From JAJFHI01 sp050633705 (lineage in GTDB: Bacteria; Pseudomonadota; Alphaproteobacteria; Rhizobiales; Hyphomicrobiaceae): a DNA stretch of 64,000 bases. The notes beneath the pieces are model-generated. The model saw only the letters and a list, made by a program, of their open reading frames with translations, was not told the origin of the DNA and searched no databases. Shown one piece after another: positions 9,509-19,318 of the stretch. Both the position numbers and the translations under genes were made by a program. How positions within the stretch are numbered: the first letter of the stretch is position 1; the number at the start of each line of letters is the position of its first letter. Location of the stretch: the NCBI GenBank assembly GCA_050633705.1, contig JBOEGZ010000005.1, positions 62,001 to 126,000 of the forward strand, written 5' to 3'.

Positions 9509-11011
9509 CTAATTCGTGTGAATGAACCCATAAGAAATATTGCTTCGGTCAGCGCCTTCGGCGTCATACCTGGCACGATACTCAGCCAAACGATCACCGG
9601 CATAATGGGCGACTGTGGCTTCTTCATCTGAGAAACCATAAAGCTTTGCAGAATTCTGGCCGAAGATCGCCTTCTTCGTATCCGAAAGACCGTCACCGAG
9701 CGGGGCAAATCTATAACGCTCCCGCAGGTCTTCAGAAATCTCCATCCTGCGAAACGCTTCAATCTGCCATTGTGGAGAACCGTACCAAACAGAATCCGTT
9801 CCCCACACGACGTGGTCAACACCAAGTCCTTTGATAAGAGTTCCCATCAACGCCGCAGCGTGGCGTGGATGCGTTAAACACGTCGTTGCAAACGTTGTCC
9901 CGATGTCACCATAGACATTGGTCAAACCATGCTTTTGTGGAATTTCAGCAAGATCAGAAACCCAGTCGATACGCCCCGTTTTTTCGAAATTTTCGATATG
10001 CTCTTCTGGCGGCACGGTAAGGGGCTTTAATGCGGAGTGATAAATAATGAAATTGAGGTCCGGCCAGTCCTTAGCCGCTTGTGCAACATCGTCAACCATC
10101 GCATGACGCCATGTATCACGGAAGCTTTCTTCATAGTTGGAAGGCAACAGCCCTTTGTGGATACAAACGTTGCGAATACCGGCCTTCAAGGTCCGCTCAT
10201 AAAATGGATAGATGAGTTTCTCGTCATCTAAGCGATATGGGAATTTCGATGGGTTCAATGGATCGCCAACCGTGTAACCCTTCCAACTATCAGGGCGATC
10301 TTTTTCTATGACGCGATCAACCTCATCCAGCCAGCCGTCTTTACCAGGTTGGAAAATCGCATGGCGCAACAAACGGCGCGACCCGCACATTTTGTTGATA
10401 CGCATAGCGCCGTCAACCAGTTGTGGATTCGACAGAAAGATATTGTCGGGATTGTCGGCCGTCGCACTCGATACAAGACCAATCGTGGTATCGCTATCGA
10501 GAAAGACTTCTTTGACAAAATTATTCATCTGGAAATCTTGAAACTTGACTTCACCATCTTCCGAGATGTCTGGGTTGCCGTATATGGCGCCAAATTTTCG
10601 CAGTCCCAATATGCCATCCCAATTGTAGTCGTCATCGATAAAGTGCATGTGCCCATCAAATATGAATTGGTCGGTGTAACGTGCAGCCAATTCCTTTGCG
10701 GCACCAGCATCAGTTGTCTCAGCTTGGGCGACATTAAACACATCACCGTAGACGACATTCATTGCAGCAAAAGCCGTTGCAAATCCAAAACTGCTCTGTA
10801 AAAAACTTCGCCGATCCATGCCAACTTTACCGGCACGCTCTTCAACCATGTCATCAATTAAGGCTGCGACCTGGCGTTGTTGAGGTGTTTGCGGCATCGG
10901 TCGATATTCACCGTTGGACACGACTTGATCGGGGATCGGACGACGCTCAACATCGTCGCGTTTTGCCAACAATTCCGCTCGTTTACGATCTTCCTCTGTC
11001 AACCAAGTCAT
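9509..11011 (-). CDS. Amidohydrolase-2 family metal-dependent hydrolase with internal Tat motif
   Basis: 500 residues. The TIM-barrel amidohydrolase (COG2159-like) is recognised by FDGHMHF (metal-binding H121 and H123), IIYHSALKPL (later His) and WGTDSVWYG (metal-binding Asp). A twin-arginine motif, DRRSFLQ at residues 66-72 followed by a hydrophobic stretch, precedes the barrel; about 65 polar residues sit in front of it. The start is ATG 11011 because GGAGGAG lies 6 bases upstream; a longer frame to 11128 lacks a ribosome site. The gene is divergent from the agmatine pathway genes, so it might act on a related amide or decarboxylation substrate, but that is speculative. Members include decarboxylases and amidases. 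Confidence 0.85.
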   Translation of the reverse strand: MTWLTEEDRKRAELLAKRDDVERRPIPDQVVSNGEYRPMPQTPQQRQVAALIDDMVEERAGKVGMDRRSFLQSSFGFATAFAAMNVVYGDVFNVAQAETTDAGAAKELAARYTDQFIFDGHMHFIDDDYNWDGILGLRKFGAIYGNPDISEDGEVKFQDFQMNNFVKEVFLDSDTTIGLVSSATADNPDNIFLSNPQLVDGAMRINKMCGSRRLLRHAIFQPGKDGWLDEVDRVIEKDRPDSWKGYTVGDPLNPSKFPYRLDDEKLIYPFYERTLKAGIRNVCIHKGLLPSNYEESFRDTWRHAMVDDVAQAAKDWPDLNFIIYHSALKPLTVPPEEHIENFEKTGRIDWVSDLAEIPQKHGLTNVYGDIGTTFATTCLTHPRHAAALMGTLIKGLGVDHVVWGTDSVWYGSPQWQIEAFRRMEISEDLRERYRFAPLGDGLSDTKKAIFGQNSAKLYGFSDEEATVAHYAGDRLAEYRARYDAEGADRSNISYGFIHTN

Positions 11012-11253
11012 GGGATACTCCTCCAAACTAAGCTTTTTGAAGTGACGCAATAATCTCAGCCTATATCGAGTGTGTGTGCTACTCAATAACGTTTCAATCG
11101 CTCGAATAAATATTTCATTTTTCATCAACTGGCGTGTTAGAACACTCTTGGTTGCGACCTCAAATATGCGCGACGTGGCTCACCAGGAAAAACCAATCCA
11201 ATGGACCAATTGACAACCTGGCGAGCAGCAACAATCGCGTTGTGAAAGTTTCT

Positions 11254-12267
11254 ATGAACGAAAACGCCATCTCGATTCCTGCCGAATGGGCGAAGCAAAA
11301 GGCGATTTGGACAGCTTGGCCGGCCGACCCTGGAGAATGGAATAATGATCTTGCGCCACCGCGCCGAGATGTCGCCGCCCTCGTGCACGCACTTGGACCA
11401 GAAAATAGCGTGCGCGTGTTGGTCAATGGTGAGGAAGCGGCTGCATCTGCAAAAGAAGCGGTTGGCAGCGTCGCCAAGCTTGTTGCGGCAAACTACGGTG
11501 ACATCTGGTTGCGCGATACCGGACCGATTTTTTCCAAACGCCACGACAAGCACTTGGCTTTACGGTTTCAAACAAACGGCTGGGGTGAAAAATTCGACCT
11601 TCCCGGTGATGCAACTGTCGGAGATGAAATCGCGGAGTATGCGAATACTCCAATCCAGCGGTATAATTTTGTACTCGAAGGTGGGGCCTTGGATCATGAT
11701 GGTTCGGGGACGTTTCTGACAACCCGTCAAACCTTGCTCAATCCCAATCGCAATGGATGGACCCGGGCCCAGGCAGAAGCAGCCCTCGCAGACGCGCTTG
11801 GAGCACAGAAAATTATTTGGATTGACGAAGGCTTAGTTGGTGATCACACGGATGGTCATATTGATAACATTGCTCGTTTCGTCGCGCCCGGCCATGTCGT
11901 ATGTCAAGCTCCAGAGGGGGGCGATGATCCCAACAAAGACGTTCTGGAACAAATTGCATCAACGTTGGAAAAATCATCGGATAAGTCTGGACGCAAATTA
12001 ACCGTCACGCGCATACCCGGAGTCGGCCTTTACAAGAACGAAATTGGTGAAACGTCTCCAGCCTCACATATGAATTTCGTTATCGCCAACGGCGTCGTCG
12101 TCATGCCGGGATACGCAACAAAAACGCAAAATGCCGCTCGGGACGCTCTCCAAGATGTCTTTCCCAATCGTCGGGTCATCGCTGTACCTTCGCGCGGTTT
12201 GTTAGGGTATGGCACGGCAGGCGGTGGATCTTTCCACTGCATCACACAGCAGGAACCTTGGCTATGA
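11254..12267 (+). CDS. aguA: Agmatine deiminase
   Basis: 337 residues. It hydrolyses agmatine to N-carbamoylputrescine and ammonia. Guanidino-group-modifying fold motifs are all present: TAWPADPGEW near residue 20, GDIWLRDTGPIF, FVLEGGALDHDGSGTFLTT, WIDEGLVGDHTDGHIDNIARF, and the catalytic Cys329 in GGGSFHCITQQEPW. ATG 11254 begins MNENAIS; the 40 extra residues of the longest frame do not resemble the family and are rejected, although no strong Shine-Dalgarno is visible. The stop overlaps the aguB start by 4 bases (ATGA), indicating translational coupling. Confidence 0.95.
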   Translation: MNENAISIPAEWAKQKAIWTAWPADPGEWNNDLAPPRRDVAALVHALGPENSVRVLVNGEEAAASAKEAVGSVAKLVAANYGDIWLRDTGPIFSKRHDKHLALRFQTNGWGEKFDLPGDATVGDEIAEYANTPIQRYNFVLEGGALDHDGSGTFLTTRQTLLNPNRNGWTRAQAEAALADALGAQKIIWIDEGLVGDHTDGHIDNIARFVAPGHVVCQAPEGGDDPNKDVLEQIASTLEKSSDKSGRKLTVTRIPGVGLYKNEIGETSPASHMNFVIANGVVVMPGYATKTQNAARDALQDVFPNRRVIAVPSRGLLGYGTAGGGSFHCITQQEPWL

Positions 12268-13124
12268 CACAACGTTTAACAACCGTCGCAGCGCTACAAA
12301 GCTCATTCGGTCAGGACACCGATGCCAATATCGCAAAAACCGAAGCGCACATCCGGAAAGCGGCCGCCAAAGGTGCCCAAATCATATTGCCATCCGAATT
12401 ATTTCAGAGCATTTATTTTTGCACCCACCAAGATCCCAAATGGTTTGACATGGCCCGTGAGGTCGAAAGTCACTCATCTGTGAGAACCATGCAGGCGTTG
12501 GCAAAAGAACTTGGCGTTGTCATTCCCATCTCCTTTTTTGAAAAGGACGGACCAAATTATTACAACAGCGTCGCTATCAGTGATGCCGACGGAGAAATTC
12601 TCGGCGTTTATCGCAAAAGTCACATTCCAGATGGCCCCGGATACCAAGAAAAATACTATTTTCGACCGGGCAACACCGGATTTAAAACCTGGCAAACTGT
12701 ATTTGGGAAAATCGGCGTCGGCATCTGCTGGGACCAGTGGTTTCCCGAATGCGCGCGCGCAATGGCCCTGCAGGGGGCCCAAATTTTGTTCTATCCGACA
12801 GCAATTGGTTCCGAGCCGTATGACGTTGCCCTTGACACACATTTACAATGGCAACGCGCGATGCAAGGACATGCTGTTTCCAACGCCATTCCGGTTGTAG
12901 CAGCAAACCGCATCGGCTTAGAGAACAATGACGGCCTGAAACAAGAATTCTACGGACACTCATTTATTGCTGATCACACGGGCACGATTGTTGAGCAATT
13001 GGGGCCAGGCAAGGAAGGTTTCATTTTGTACAGCTTTGATCTGGAACAGATTGAAACTTATCGCGCAGATTGGGGATTTTTCAGAGACAGACGAACGGAC
13101 TTATATCTCCACCACGCGTCATAG
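12264..13124 (+). CDS. aguB: N-carbamoylputrescine amidohydrolase
   Basis: 286 residues, nitrilase superfamily. It converts N-carbamoylputrescine to putrescine, CO2 and ammonia, completing the agmatine route with aguA. The catalytic triad is visible: Glu45 (ILPSELFQ), Lys118 (YRKSHIPDGPGYQEKYYF) and Cys155 (GVGICWDQWFPECARAMALQGAQ). The RKSHIPDGPGYQEK and CWDQWFPE segments are specific to the carbamoylputrescine branch of the superfamily. The ATG at 12264 overlaps the aguA stop. Confidence 0.95.
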   Translation: MTQRLTTVAALQSSFGQDTDANIAKTEAHIRKAAAKGAQIILPSELFQSIYFCTHQDPKWFDMAREVESHSSVRTMQALAKELGVVIPISFFEKDGPNYYNSVAISDADGEILGVYRKSHIPDGPGYQEKYYFRPGNTGFKTWQTVFGKIGVGICWDQWFPECARAMALQGAQILFYPTAIGSEPYDVALDTHLQWQRAMQGHAVSNAIPVVAANRIGLENNDGLKQEFYGHSFIADHTGTIVEQLGPGKEGFILYSFDLEQIETYRADWGFFRDRRTDLYLHHAS

Positions 13125-13297
13125 CGCCAACGCTCACAAGCTCGAAAGCGTACTATTTGTAGTTTTGAGAACGGTTTTTTAGCAATTGGTAAATTATTTT
13201 AGAAAAATTATGCACAACGAGGGAGAAACATTTCTTCTGCCGCGTTGGAGACCGCATCAAAAAATTTTTGATTTAGTAGATATTAAAGAACCATTAC

Positions 13298-13699
13298 ATG
13301 ACCCTCTCTCCGGCCTTAAAGCACGTATTAATCATTGATGACGATCCGACCCTTCGTGAGGTGCTGAAATCCTTCTACGAGGATCATGGCGTTGAGAAAA
13401 TCTCGACAGCGGAAGACGGCAAAAAAGGTCTGGAAATTCTTGAGGTATATGGCGACACAATCGATTTGATTTCTACTGACCTCAACATGCCTGATATCGA
13501 CGGGATTGAATTCATGCAGCGCATACAATCGCTGCAATTTAAAATTCCAATCATTATTGTGAGTTCGGCCCATAGCACCATCATTAGGTCAGCGGAGGTC
13601 TTAGCGAAAAATTACAATGTGCAGTTGTTGGGGATACTGGAAAAGCCGATCAAACCACATGCACTTGAAACTATTCTAGCGCCATATCTCGATAGCTAA
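13298..13699 (+). CDS. Stand-alone response-regulator receiver protein
   Basis: 133 residues, receiver domain only. Acidic pocket D14-D16, phospho-acceptor Asp61 (STDLNMPDIDG), switch Ser89/Ser90 and Lys116 (LEKPIKP) are all in place, so phosphorylation should be possible. There is no output domain and no histidine kinase nearby. The stretch from AEVLAKNYN to LLGILEKPI resembles receivers that precede EAL phosphodiesterase domains more than CheY. No clear ribosome-binding site precedes the ATG. Confidence 0.85.
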   Translation: MTLSPALKHVLIIDDDPTLREVLKSFYEDHGVEKISTAEDGKKGLEILEVYGDTIDLISTDLNMPDIDGIEFMQRIQSLQFKIPIIIVSSAHSTIIRSAEVLAKNYNVQLLGILEKPIKPHALETILAPYLDS

Positions 13700-14167
13700 T
13701 TCTAGTTTGGTCGCTATTCATCCCAAATTGTCCCCACAACGCTTATTCAAATGGGAATACGAGACACTCTAGACTGCCTCAGGGACAACACCTTCTGAGC
13801 AGTACGTCTGTAACATCTCGTCTGTTGAAACAGGGGTCATGCCACGTTGCACGCCAGCCTCGGCTGAAATCTCCGTTTCACCATTGCCTGCAGTAAACTC
13901 AATTGTCTCACTCATGCTTCCACACAAAACAACACAGATGTTGCACCTTTACGGTGGAACGCACTTGGCCTTGAATTGCGATTTCGCCAGGAGCCCTATG
14001 TCGGCACAAGAAAAGCGAATCGAACGATCGCGTTGGTCGACGAAGCCAAGACCAATTCTTCGCGACATTCTCGCGTCGTCATCGTTCACGCGTCGTCCCG
14101 GCGATCAAATTTTCTGCAATAAGTTGTTTCAACACTAAAGAAGACTTATCTATCACCCGCTTCAATT
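13700..14167. other. Intergenic region with a possible 48-codon reverse ORF
   Basis: About 470 bases between the receiver gene and the leftward TetR gene. On the reverse strand 13915-13769 encodes 48 residues, acidic, starting MSETIEFTAGNGETEIS and ending EGVVPEAV. Codon use looks plausible, but the GGAAG is only one base from the ATG, so I do not call it a gene. The remainder shows nothing recognisable. Confidence 0.35.
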
Positions 14168-14725
14168 TCAAAGGTCAAACGACTCAATAATGTCGCGAAC
14201 GATGTTGTCGAATAATTTAAAATCTTGTTGGTTTGTCGCAAGCATCATTGCGCCTTGCATTGAGGCAACGAGGTGTTGACCCTTGCGAAGTCGTTCGGCT
14301 GGGCTCATTGAAGTCGGCAAAGCGCTTTGTACCCAGGCAATATTCTTTGTGAAAAATTCAGCGGCAGTTTCCGACACACTGTCAGGGATACCACCACTCT
14401 CCGCCGCCACCATTCCACACAGACAAAATTTTCGTGTCGTCAACAGCGACTGGCGATACACTTTTGTATGCGCCGCGAGCAAAACACTTGGGTCTGTGGA
14501 ATTGCCGGTTTCCTTGTCCAACTCTTCAAAGAACTGGTCCGAGTATCGTTGTAAGACAGCGACAGCAAGGTCTTCTTTGCGTGGAAAGTAATGGTGTACA
14601 CTTGAACTCTTAATACCAAGCTCATCGGCAAGGTCACGAAAGCTCACGGCGTGATAGCCTCGCCCGCGCACGTTGCTCTCCGCAACATCCATCAGTTTGT
14701 CGAGTGTACTGCTCAAAGCCGTCAC
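14168..14725 (-). CDS. TetR-family transcriptional regulator
   Basis: 185 residues from a GTG at 14725, with GGAAG 7 bases upstream (a TTG directly before it is an alternative). The N-terminal helix-turn-helix is typical of TetR: YHAVSFRDLADELGIKSSSVHHYFPRKEDLAVAVLQRY near residues 24-61. The C-terminal ligand domain (CLCGMVAAESGGIPDSV and QGAMMLATN segments) resembles AcrR/NemR-like and TetR_C_C subgroups with a conserved Cys pair. No adjacent efflux or enzyme gene indicates a target; 520 non-coding bases precede it. Confidence 0.9.
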   Translation of the reverse strand: MTALSSTLDKLMDVAESNVRGRGYHAVSFRDLADELGIKSSSVHHYFPRKEDLAVAVLQRYSDQFFEELDKETGNSTDPSVLLAAHTKVYRQSLLTTRKFCLCGMVAAESGGIPDSVSETAAEFFTKNIAWVQSALPTSMSPAERLRKGQHLVASMQGAMMLATNQQDFKLFDNIVRDIIESFDL

Positions 14726-15250
14726 CAATTTACTTCCACTGCTCTAACAATAAATAGCATTGATCCAACCGGTCCGGCAATGCAGGACCACCTTAATTGA
14801 TTGTTGCGCGGCATAATGCGGACAGGGGAGAAACCCTATTTCAAGGTTCCAAGCCTCATTTTATACGTAGATCAACCGATTCAGCGATACCGTCACCCCC
14901 TGGCATGAAAATTGAGCCGGGACGGCGTAACTGAATTCAATTTTGTGCTATTCGTTAACGCCCAAATACCAATTTTTACCACACCAATCGGCTCTCGCGA
15001 AAATTCCACAATGATCCTTTTCAAAACATCCAAGTCGATGCCATGACTGGTCAAAGTTCCGTGCGCTAGTGGTTAATTGTTGTTCGATTGGCACTGGGCC
15101 CAACATTCAGCAACGCACTTAGATGTTTTGCTTACGGCCACATTCTACCTACTATGCGCGACGCGCCTAGCTAGATAATTCAAGCCAAACAACTTAAACA
15201 CGCGTGCATAAATCTAAGCCACACACCCTCTGTCGAACGATCCTGATGGT
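14726..15250. other. Intergenic region, nothing recognisable
   Basis: About 525 bases upstream of the TetR gene and downstream of the rhodanese gene. I see no credible ORF, hairpin terminator or RNA gene in it. Confidence 0.5.
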
Positions 15251-15667
15251 CTAAGAGCCAGCCTTATCGGGCTTCTCTTCTACAGGACCACCGGCTTCCA
15301 GCCATGAGTTAAAACCCTTGGTGATGTGAGAGGCGTTTTCAAAGCCCATGTTTTGTAATGTTTGCACCGTCAGTGCCGAACGCCAACCCGAGGCGCAATG
15401 AAAAATGAATTTCGCATCTTTCTCAAAAATGTCTTTGTAGTAGGGGCTCTTTGGATCGACCCAAAATTCAACCATTCCCCTAGGACAATGAAAACTTCCG
15501 GGAATAAAGCCAAATTTCTGACGTTCCCGCACATCCCTAATATCGACGATGACGACATTTGGATCCCCAACCAATGCGATCGCACCTTCGGCATCTATCT
15601 CTTCAATCTCAGCGCGCGCGTCACTAACGAGCTCTGCGACAGTTACCTTCAAGTTTTTATTCGACAT
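15251..15667 (-). CDS. Rhodanese-like protein
   Basis: 138 residues, one rhodanese domain: VVIVDIRDVRERQKFGFIPGSFHCPRG, then the active-site loop FHCASGWRS containing the persulfide-forming Cys, and ITKGFNSWLEAGGPVE at the end. It likely transfers sulfur to an unknown acceptor. The start at ATG 15667 (MSNKNLKV) is preferred over 15691 because homologous rhodaneses begin near this point; GCGGAA lies upstream. No signal peptide, so cytoplasmic. Confidence 0.88.
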   Translation of the reverse strand: MSNKNLKVTVAELVSDARAEIEEIDAEGAIALVGDPNVVIVDIRDVRERQKFGFIPGSFHCPRGMVEFWVDPKSPYYKDIFEKDAKFIFHCASGWRSALTVQTLQNMGFENASHITKGFNSWLEAGGPVEEKPDKAGS

Positions 15668-15884
15668 ACAAAATTTCCGCGTTGAATTCATTCAAGCCAA
15701 TAAACTATCACGTTCTTGAGAGACCTGACACATAGACCCAGAAGCAAATCATTTACAAAATCCCGTTCCAATTTCTCAAACAGGCTGCTTTGCAGCAAAT
15801 TCAGAATAAGATAGATTGATCTAAATCCATTATGGGCTGTAATTAGGGTAACTAATTTTGCTACAACACCATCATAAATACCGC

Positions 15885-16700
15885 ATGGGAATGTCGAAGC
15901 AGGGCCTTTGTTGGCCGTTGCAAACGACTTTGTATGCGAGCTTTGCTCTTGTATTGTACGGGCTATTTTCAGTGCCAGGTGCGGCTGACAATTACAACAA
16001 GCCCAAAACGCAAACGCAAAAAATAACCAGCCCGCTCGATATCGGATGGTCTTGCCGCACGAGCGATCGCTCCGACCGCACAATCCGTCTTTGCAGTCAG
16101 ATCATTCGAACACCAGACACTGCCCCAAAGAAGCTGCTTTTTGCTTTAAACAAGCGCGCAAGGGCTTGGATTGTGGAAGATGAATTAAGGATCGCGATTG
16201 CAGACTTCAGCCAAATTGCCAAACTAAGCGCCACGCCTAATGATGCAATATTTGAGCGCGCAAAACTTTACTTAAGGCTTGACGACTTCGAGAACGCGAA
16301 AAATGATTACTCTACACTCATTGCCCGCAACGCCAAGCTTGTGACGTCTTACTGTCGACGTGGACTTGCCAAACTGAAGCTCAAGCAACATCAATCCGCC
16401 ATTGAGGACTACAACGCAGGCCTGAAAATTGATCCAACACGCCTTGATTGCGTTGTCGGGCGTGGCGATGTCTTTGCCGAACTTGGACAACACGAGAGAG
16501 CCCTAGCTGAATATGCTACAGCGATCGAGACGAACGAGCGTTATTGGGATGCCTATTTCCGACGCTCGGAATTACATAAAAAGCGTGGCGACAAACATCT
16601 CGCCATCGCAGATTATTCAAGAATTCTGCAACTTGACTTCCTGAACCTTCGGGCGGCGAAAGCGCTACGCGCACTCGGCGTCATCCACCCATATCCGTAG
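15885..16700 (+). CDS. Exported tetratricopeptide-repeat protein
   Basis: 271 residues. A hydrophobic N-terminal segment (YASFALVLYGLFSVPGAAD) acts as a signal or anchor. Then come about four to five TPR units, for example AIFERAKLYLRLDDFENAKNDYSTLI, SYCRRGLAKLKLKQHQSAIEDYNAGLKIDP, and DAYFRRSELHKKRGDKHLAIADYSRIL near the end. A CRTSDRSDRTIRLCSQII segment with two Cys precedes the repeats. It is likely a periplasmic scaffold. The start is uncertain: TTG 15858 has AGGG 10 bases upstream, while ATG 15885 and ATG 15891 lack good sites. Confidence 0.75.
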   Translation: MGMSKQGLCWPLQTTLYASFALVLYGLFSVPGAADNYNKPKTQTQKITSPLDIGWSCRTSDRSDRTIRLCSQIIRTPDTAPKKLLFALNKRARAWIVEDELRIAIADFSQIAKLSATPNDAIFERAKLYLRLDDFENAKNDYSTLIARNAKLVTSYCRRGLAKLKLKQHQSAIEDYNAGLKIDPTRLDCVVGRGDVFAELGQHERALAEYATAIETNERYWDAYFRRSELHKKRGDKHLAIADYSRILQLDFLNLRAAKALRALGVIHPYP

Positions 16701-16907
16701 CGCCTTTTCGGATTTCAGAGGCTTGGCGTTGCACCAATTGAAACTTTCAAGAATCCAAACCCATGTCTTCGTGAATGCCCATGAACACCGTCACCGAGCC
16801 AGCACGAATAGATATTCGAAAAAAAGTGCGTGAATTGCCATGCACCAACCTTTGGCCTGATCACATCTTAATGTCCACAATCAAAGGGTCTCATCACCCA
16901 ACGGTTC

Positions 16908-18140
16908 TTACAAGCCCGGTGGTTTGCGCATCCACCGATAGCCATTACGGCCTAATCCTCGTCCCACCTCAAACAGGGCCCTCATATAGTCACGATCAAA
17001 AGGCTCTTTACTTGCCAGTTTGAAGCTTTTCGGCACTGACGCAATATTATAGCCAATCCCGTTGTTCTTTGCTTCGACGTAAACCTTGTACAAATCGCTG
17101 ATGGCCTGTTGTTTTGTAAGGGTCGACAATGACCGGCGGGCAATTTCGGTGGCCGTCGCTTTGGTCGCTGTCCACTTCGGTGAAAGTTGATTGTTCATGA
17201 TAATGTAGAGTTGAAAATCTGTGCCTTTGATACTGCGACGAACAGAATCTGGCGCAACACTTCGCAATATCAGTTGTGGTGGCAGAAAAAAGACCTGCCC
17301 AGTGGTTCCACCGTCGACATGGAGTTCCTGAAGCCGTTGCCCGTCAGCGGCCACATCGATAACGACAGGTGGGAAGACGGCCGGGATGGAAGCGGAAGCG
17401 CGCAGTACGTTACGAAACAATTCTAATGATTTTTCATCGCCGCCTTTGGCAATCTTTCCCATATCCCAAACGACAGGCCGTTGGGCATCCAAGTTCGTTG
17501 TCCCGATGAGCAAGCGTCGACCTCTGTCATACTCACGCGCAATTGCCCGAAGCAATTCCATGTCCACATACTGAGCAACAACAGCTTCGAATTTACGCGC
17601 ATCAGCGATCGATGCACCGCCCAAAAGTCCTGCGATCAATTGTGGTTCAACAAGCTCGTTGGTACTGTACTGGGTGTATATTTCTTCCAACTCACGGTCG
17701 TATTGCGGACCCAAGAATGCAAATGGAGCAGCTAAAGCCCCCGTGCTAATACCTGTGACAAGGTCAAATTCTGGTCGCTGGCCCGTCGCCGTCCAGCCAG
17801 AAAGTAAGCCTGCTGCAAACGCGCCGTCACTTCCACCGCCAGAAATTGCCAAAAACCGTGCCTTTTTACGGCGCCCATTTTCGAAAACATTTGGTCGTTG
17901 GATTTTTGTCTGTTCAAAACCTTTGCGCAGCTCACTTGTAATGTTTTTAGGCAGCGCATCGCCCCAATAGCGAACGTCCGGCAGTCCTTCGACTTGAACA
18001 CTGTCGACAAGATTTAATGGTACCGGGGTACGCACGAGTTGGGCTGCACATCCAGCCAGCAAAACAACCAGGCCGACCATCAGGCAAACCAGCTTCAGCT
18101 CTTCCAAACGGCGGACAAACTTATACAACACCGCCCCCAA
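16908..18140 (-). CDS. Patatin-like phospholipase, probable lipoprotein
   Basis: About 410 residues. The signal peptide ends in the lipobox LLAGC, predicting lipidation at Cys31. The patatin core follows: the oxyanion loop ISGGGSDGAFAAGLL, nucleophile Ser in GISTG, and the catalytic Asp in HVDGGTTG. So it should be an active Ser-Asp lipid acyl hydrolase at the envelope. The start is chosen as TTG 18140 because GAAGGAG lies 8 bases upstream and gives an n-region with KFVRR. The longest frame (TTG 18188) would make an unusually long leader, and the ATG close to the lipobox would make the signal too short. Confidence 0.85.
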   Translation of the reverse strand: MGAVLYKFVRRLEELKLVCLMVGLVVLLAGCAAQLVRTPVPLNLVDSVQVEGLPDVRYWGDALPKNITSELRKGFEQTKIQRPNVFENGRRKKARFLAISGGGSDGAFAAGLLSGWTATGQRPEFDLVTGISTGALAAPFAFLGPQYDRELEEIYTQYSTNELVEPQLIAGLLGGASIADARKFEAVVAQYVDMELLRAIAREYDRGRRLLIGTTNLDAQRPVVWDMGKIAKGGDEKSLELFRNVLRASASIPAVFPPVVIDVAADGQRLQELHVDGGTTGQVFFLPPQLILRSVAPDSVRRSIKGTDFQLYIIMNNQLSPKWTATKATATEIARRSLSTLTKQQAISDLYKVYVEAKNNGIGYNIASVPKSFKLASKEPFDRDYMRALFEVGRGLGRNGYRWMRKPPGL

Positions 18141-18664
18141 CCGCCCCACTCCTTCGCTCACACACTCTGCTTGCAAGGGCCAACTCAAACACGACGTTAC
18201 CCAATATACCTATTGAATATGATAGCGACCAAATCAGATCACCCAATAGTTTAACACCAAATTTGCTCTGCCGCGGGCACACAAATGCAGAAATTACGAC
18301 AGCAAATTGCAAGATACCCCGCAGTTGAGCTGACATCTTTGAACTTACTCCACATATATATTGCATCGCAAAGCCCGCAATAGTGCGCCTTGTGAGGAGG
18401 CTCATCCGTGGGCACACGATGGCAGTTTGAGAGAAGTTTTGGTTGAAATTTTTTTTGAGAACTTGCCGGAACAGTCGGCCCAATTACATTTGCATAAAGA
18501 GTTGAACTCAAAAAAATTCCAGCCATTGCAGGCGTTTGGGACAACTAGAGCTTGCCGTTCATGCAGCACCAGGCCTACACTCCGGATTACTTTGTTAAAA
18601 TTAATAAAAGTTCTGAGAACACCGCGGCCTTCAAACCGTGACTCAAAATCTCCAGGAGAGATAT
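18141..18664. other. Intergenic region between divergent patatin and phasin genes
   Basis: About 520 bases, AT-rich. It must contain promoters for both flanking genes. Overlapping frames on both strands have no protein-like character. Confidence 0.5.
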
Positions 18665-19039
18665 ATGACACAGAACCCGTTCGAAATTCCCGAGCAGTTA
18701 CGCCAGGCGGCTGAAAAAAATGTCGAGCAAGCCTCACAGACCTACCATCAAATGATGGAAGCGATGACAAATGCGATGGGTATGTGGATGAACGCTGCAC
18801 CGTCCAACAATGCGACACAAGGTTTCAAAGAAATCCAGGCGCTCTCAATTAAATTTGCCAACCAAAATACGGAGGCTGGACTGGCCTTGGCAAAAAAGAT
18901 TGCGAACGCAAAAGGCCCCCAAGAAGTATTCACCTTGCAAAGTCAATTTGCCCAAGAACAGATGCATAACTACGCGCAACAAGCGCAGGAAATGGGGAAG
19001 TTAATTTCTAAGACCTCTCAACAGAGCCTTAAACCATAA
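18665..19039 (+). CDS. Phasin family protein
   Basis: 124 residues, almost wholly helical, without Cys. It contains the phasin_2-type pattern: QAAEKNVEQASQTYHQMMEAM, FKEIQALSIKFANQNTEAGLALAKKIANAKGPQEVFTLQSQFAQEQMHNYAQQAQEMGKLI. Phasins coat polyhydroxyalkanoate granules, which implies that this organism stores carbon as PHA, although no phaC or phaZ gene is in the window. ATG 18665 follows CAGGAGAG at a proper distance; the longest frame starts at a GTG upstream of that site. A terminator follows closely. Confidence 0.9.
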   Translation: MTQNPFEIPEQLRQAAEKNVEQASQTYHQMMEAMTNAMGMWMNAAPSNNATQGFKEIQALSIKFANQNTEAGLALAKKIANAKGPQEVFTLQSQFAQEQMHNYAQQAQEMGKLISKTSQQSLKP

Positions 19040-19057
19040 ATATTTTATAATTTGTAC

Positions 19058-19094
19058 ACTCCCAGGGTGTCTCGTGCGAGGCACCCTGGAGTTT
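19058..19094 (+). terminator. Probable terminator after the phasin gene
   Basis: A stem of about 11 bp with one bulged C (ACTC-CAGGGTG pairing with CACCCTGGAGT) starting 19 bases after the stop. Only three T follow, so it is weaker than others in the window. Confidence 0.6.
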
Positions 19095-19318
19095 CCAAAT
19101 CTCAACAGTGGTTTCGTTATTGGTTTCGTTCTGCCACCAGCCGATTTTTCCCGTGCCCAATCTTGCGAACCTGTCAGCACAAAGTCTCATCCTCAAATTT
19201 GGCATTTGCCAGCTTGAGTAAAAAAACCAAGCATCAAAAAGCTTCACAGTTATGAGCCAGACAATTGGCTTTCTAAGCCTTTAGAATTCTGACAAGGTAA
19301 TTTTCCACAAACTTTCAG

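Noticed and set aside
13769..13915. 48-codon reverse ORF (MSETIEF start)
   Set aside because: Protein-like but with a poorly spaced ribosome site and no family; kept only as a note in the intergenic entry.
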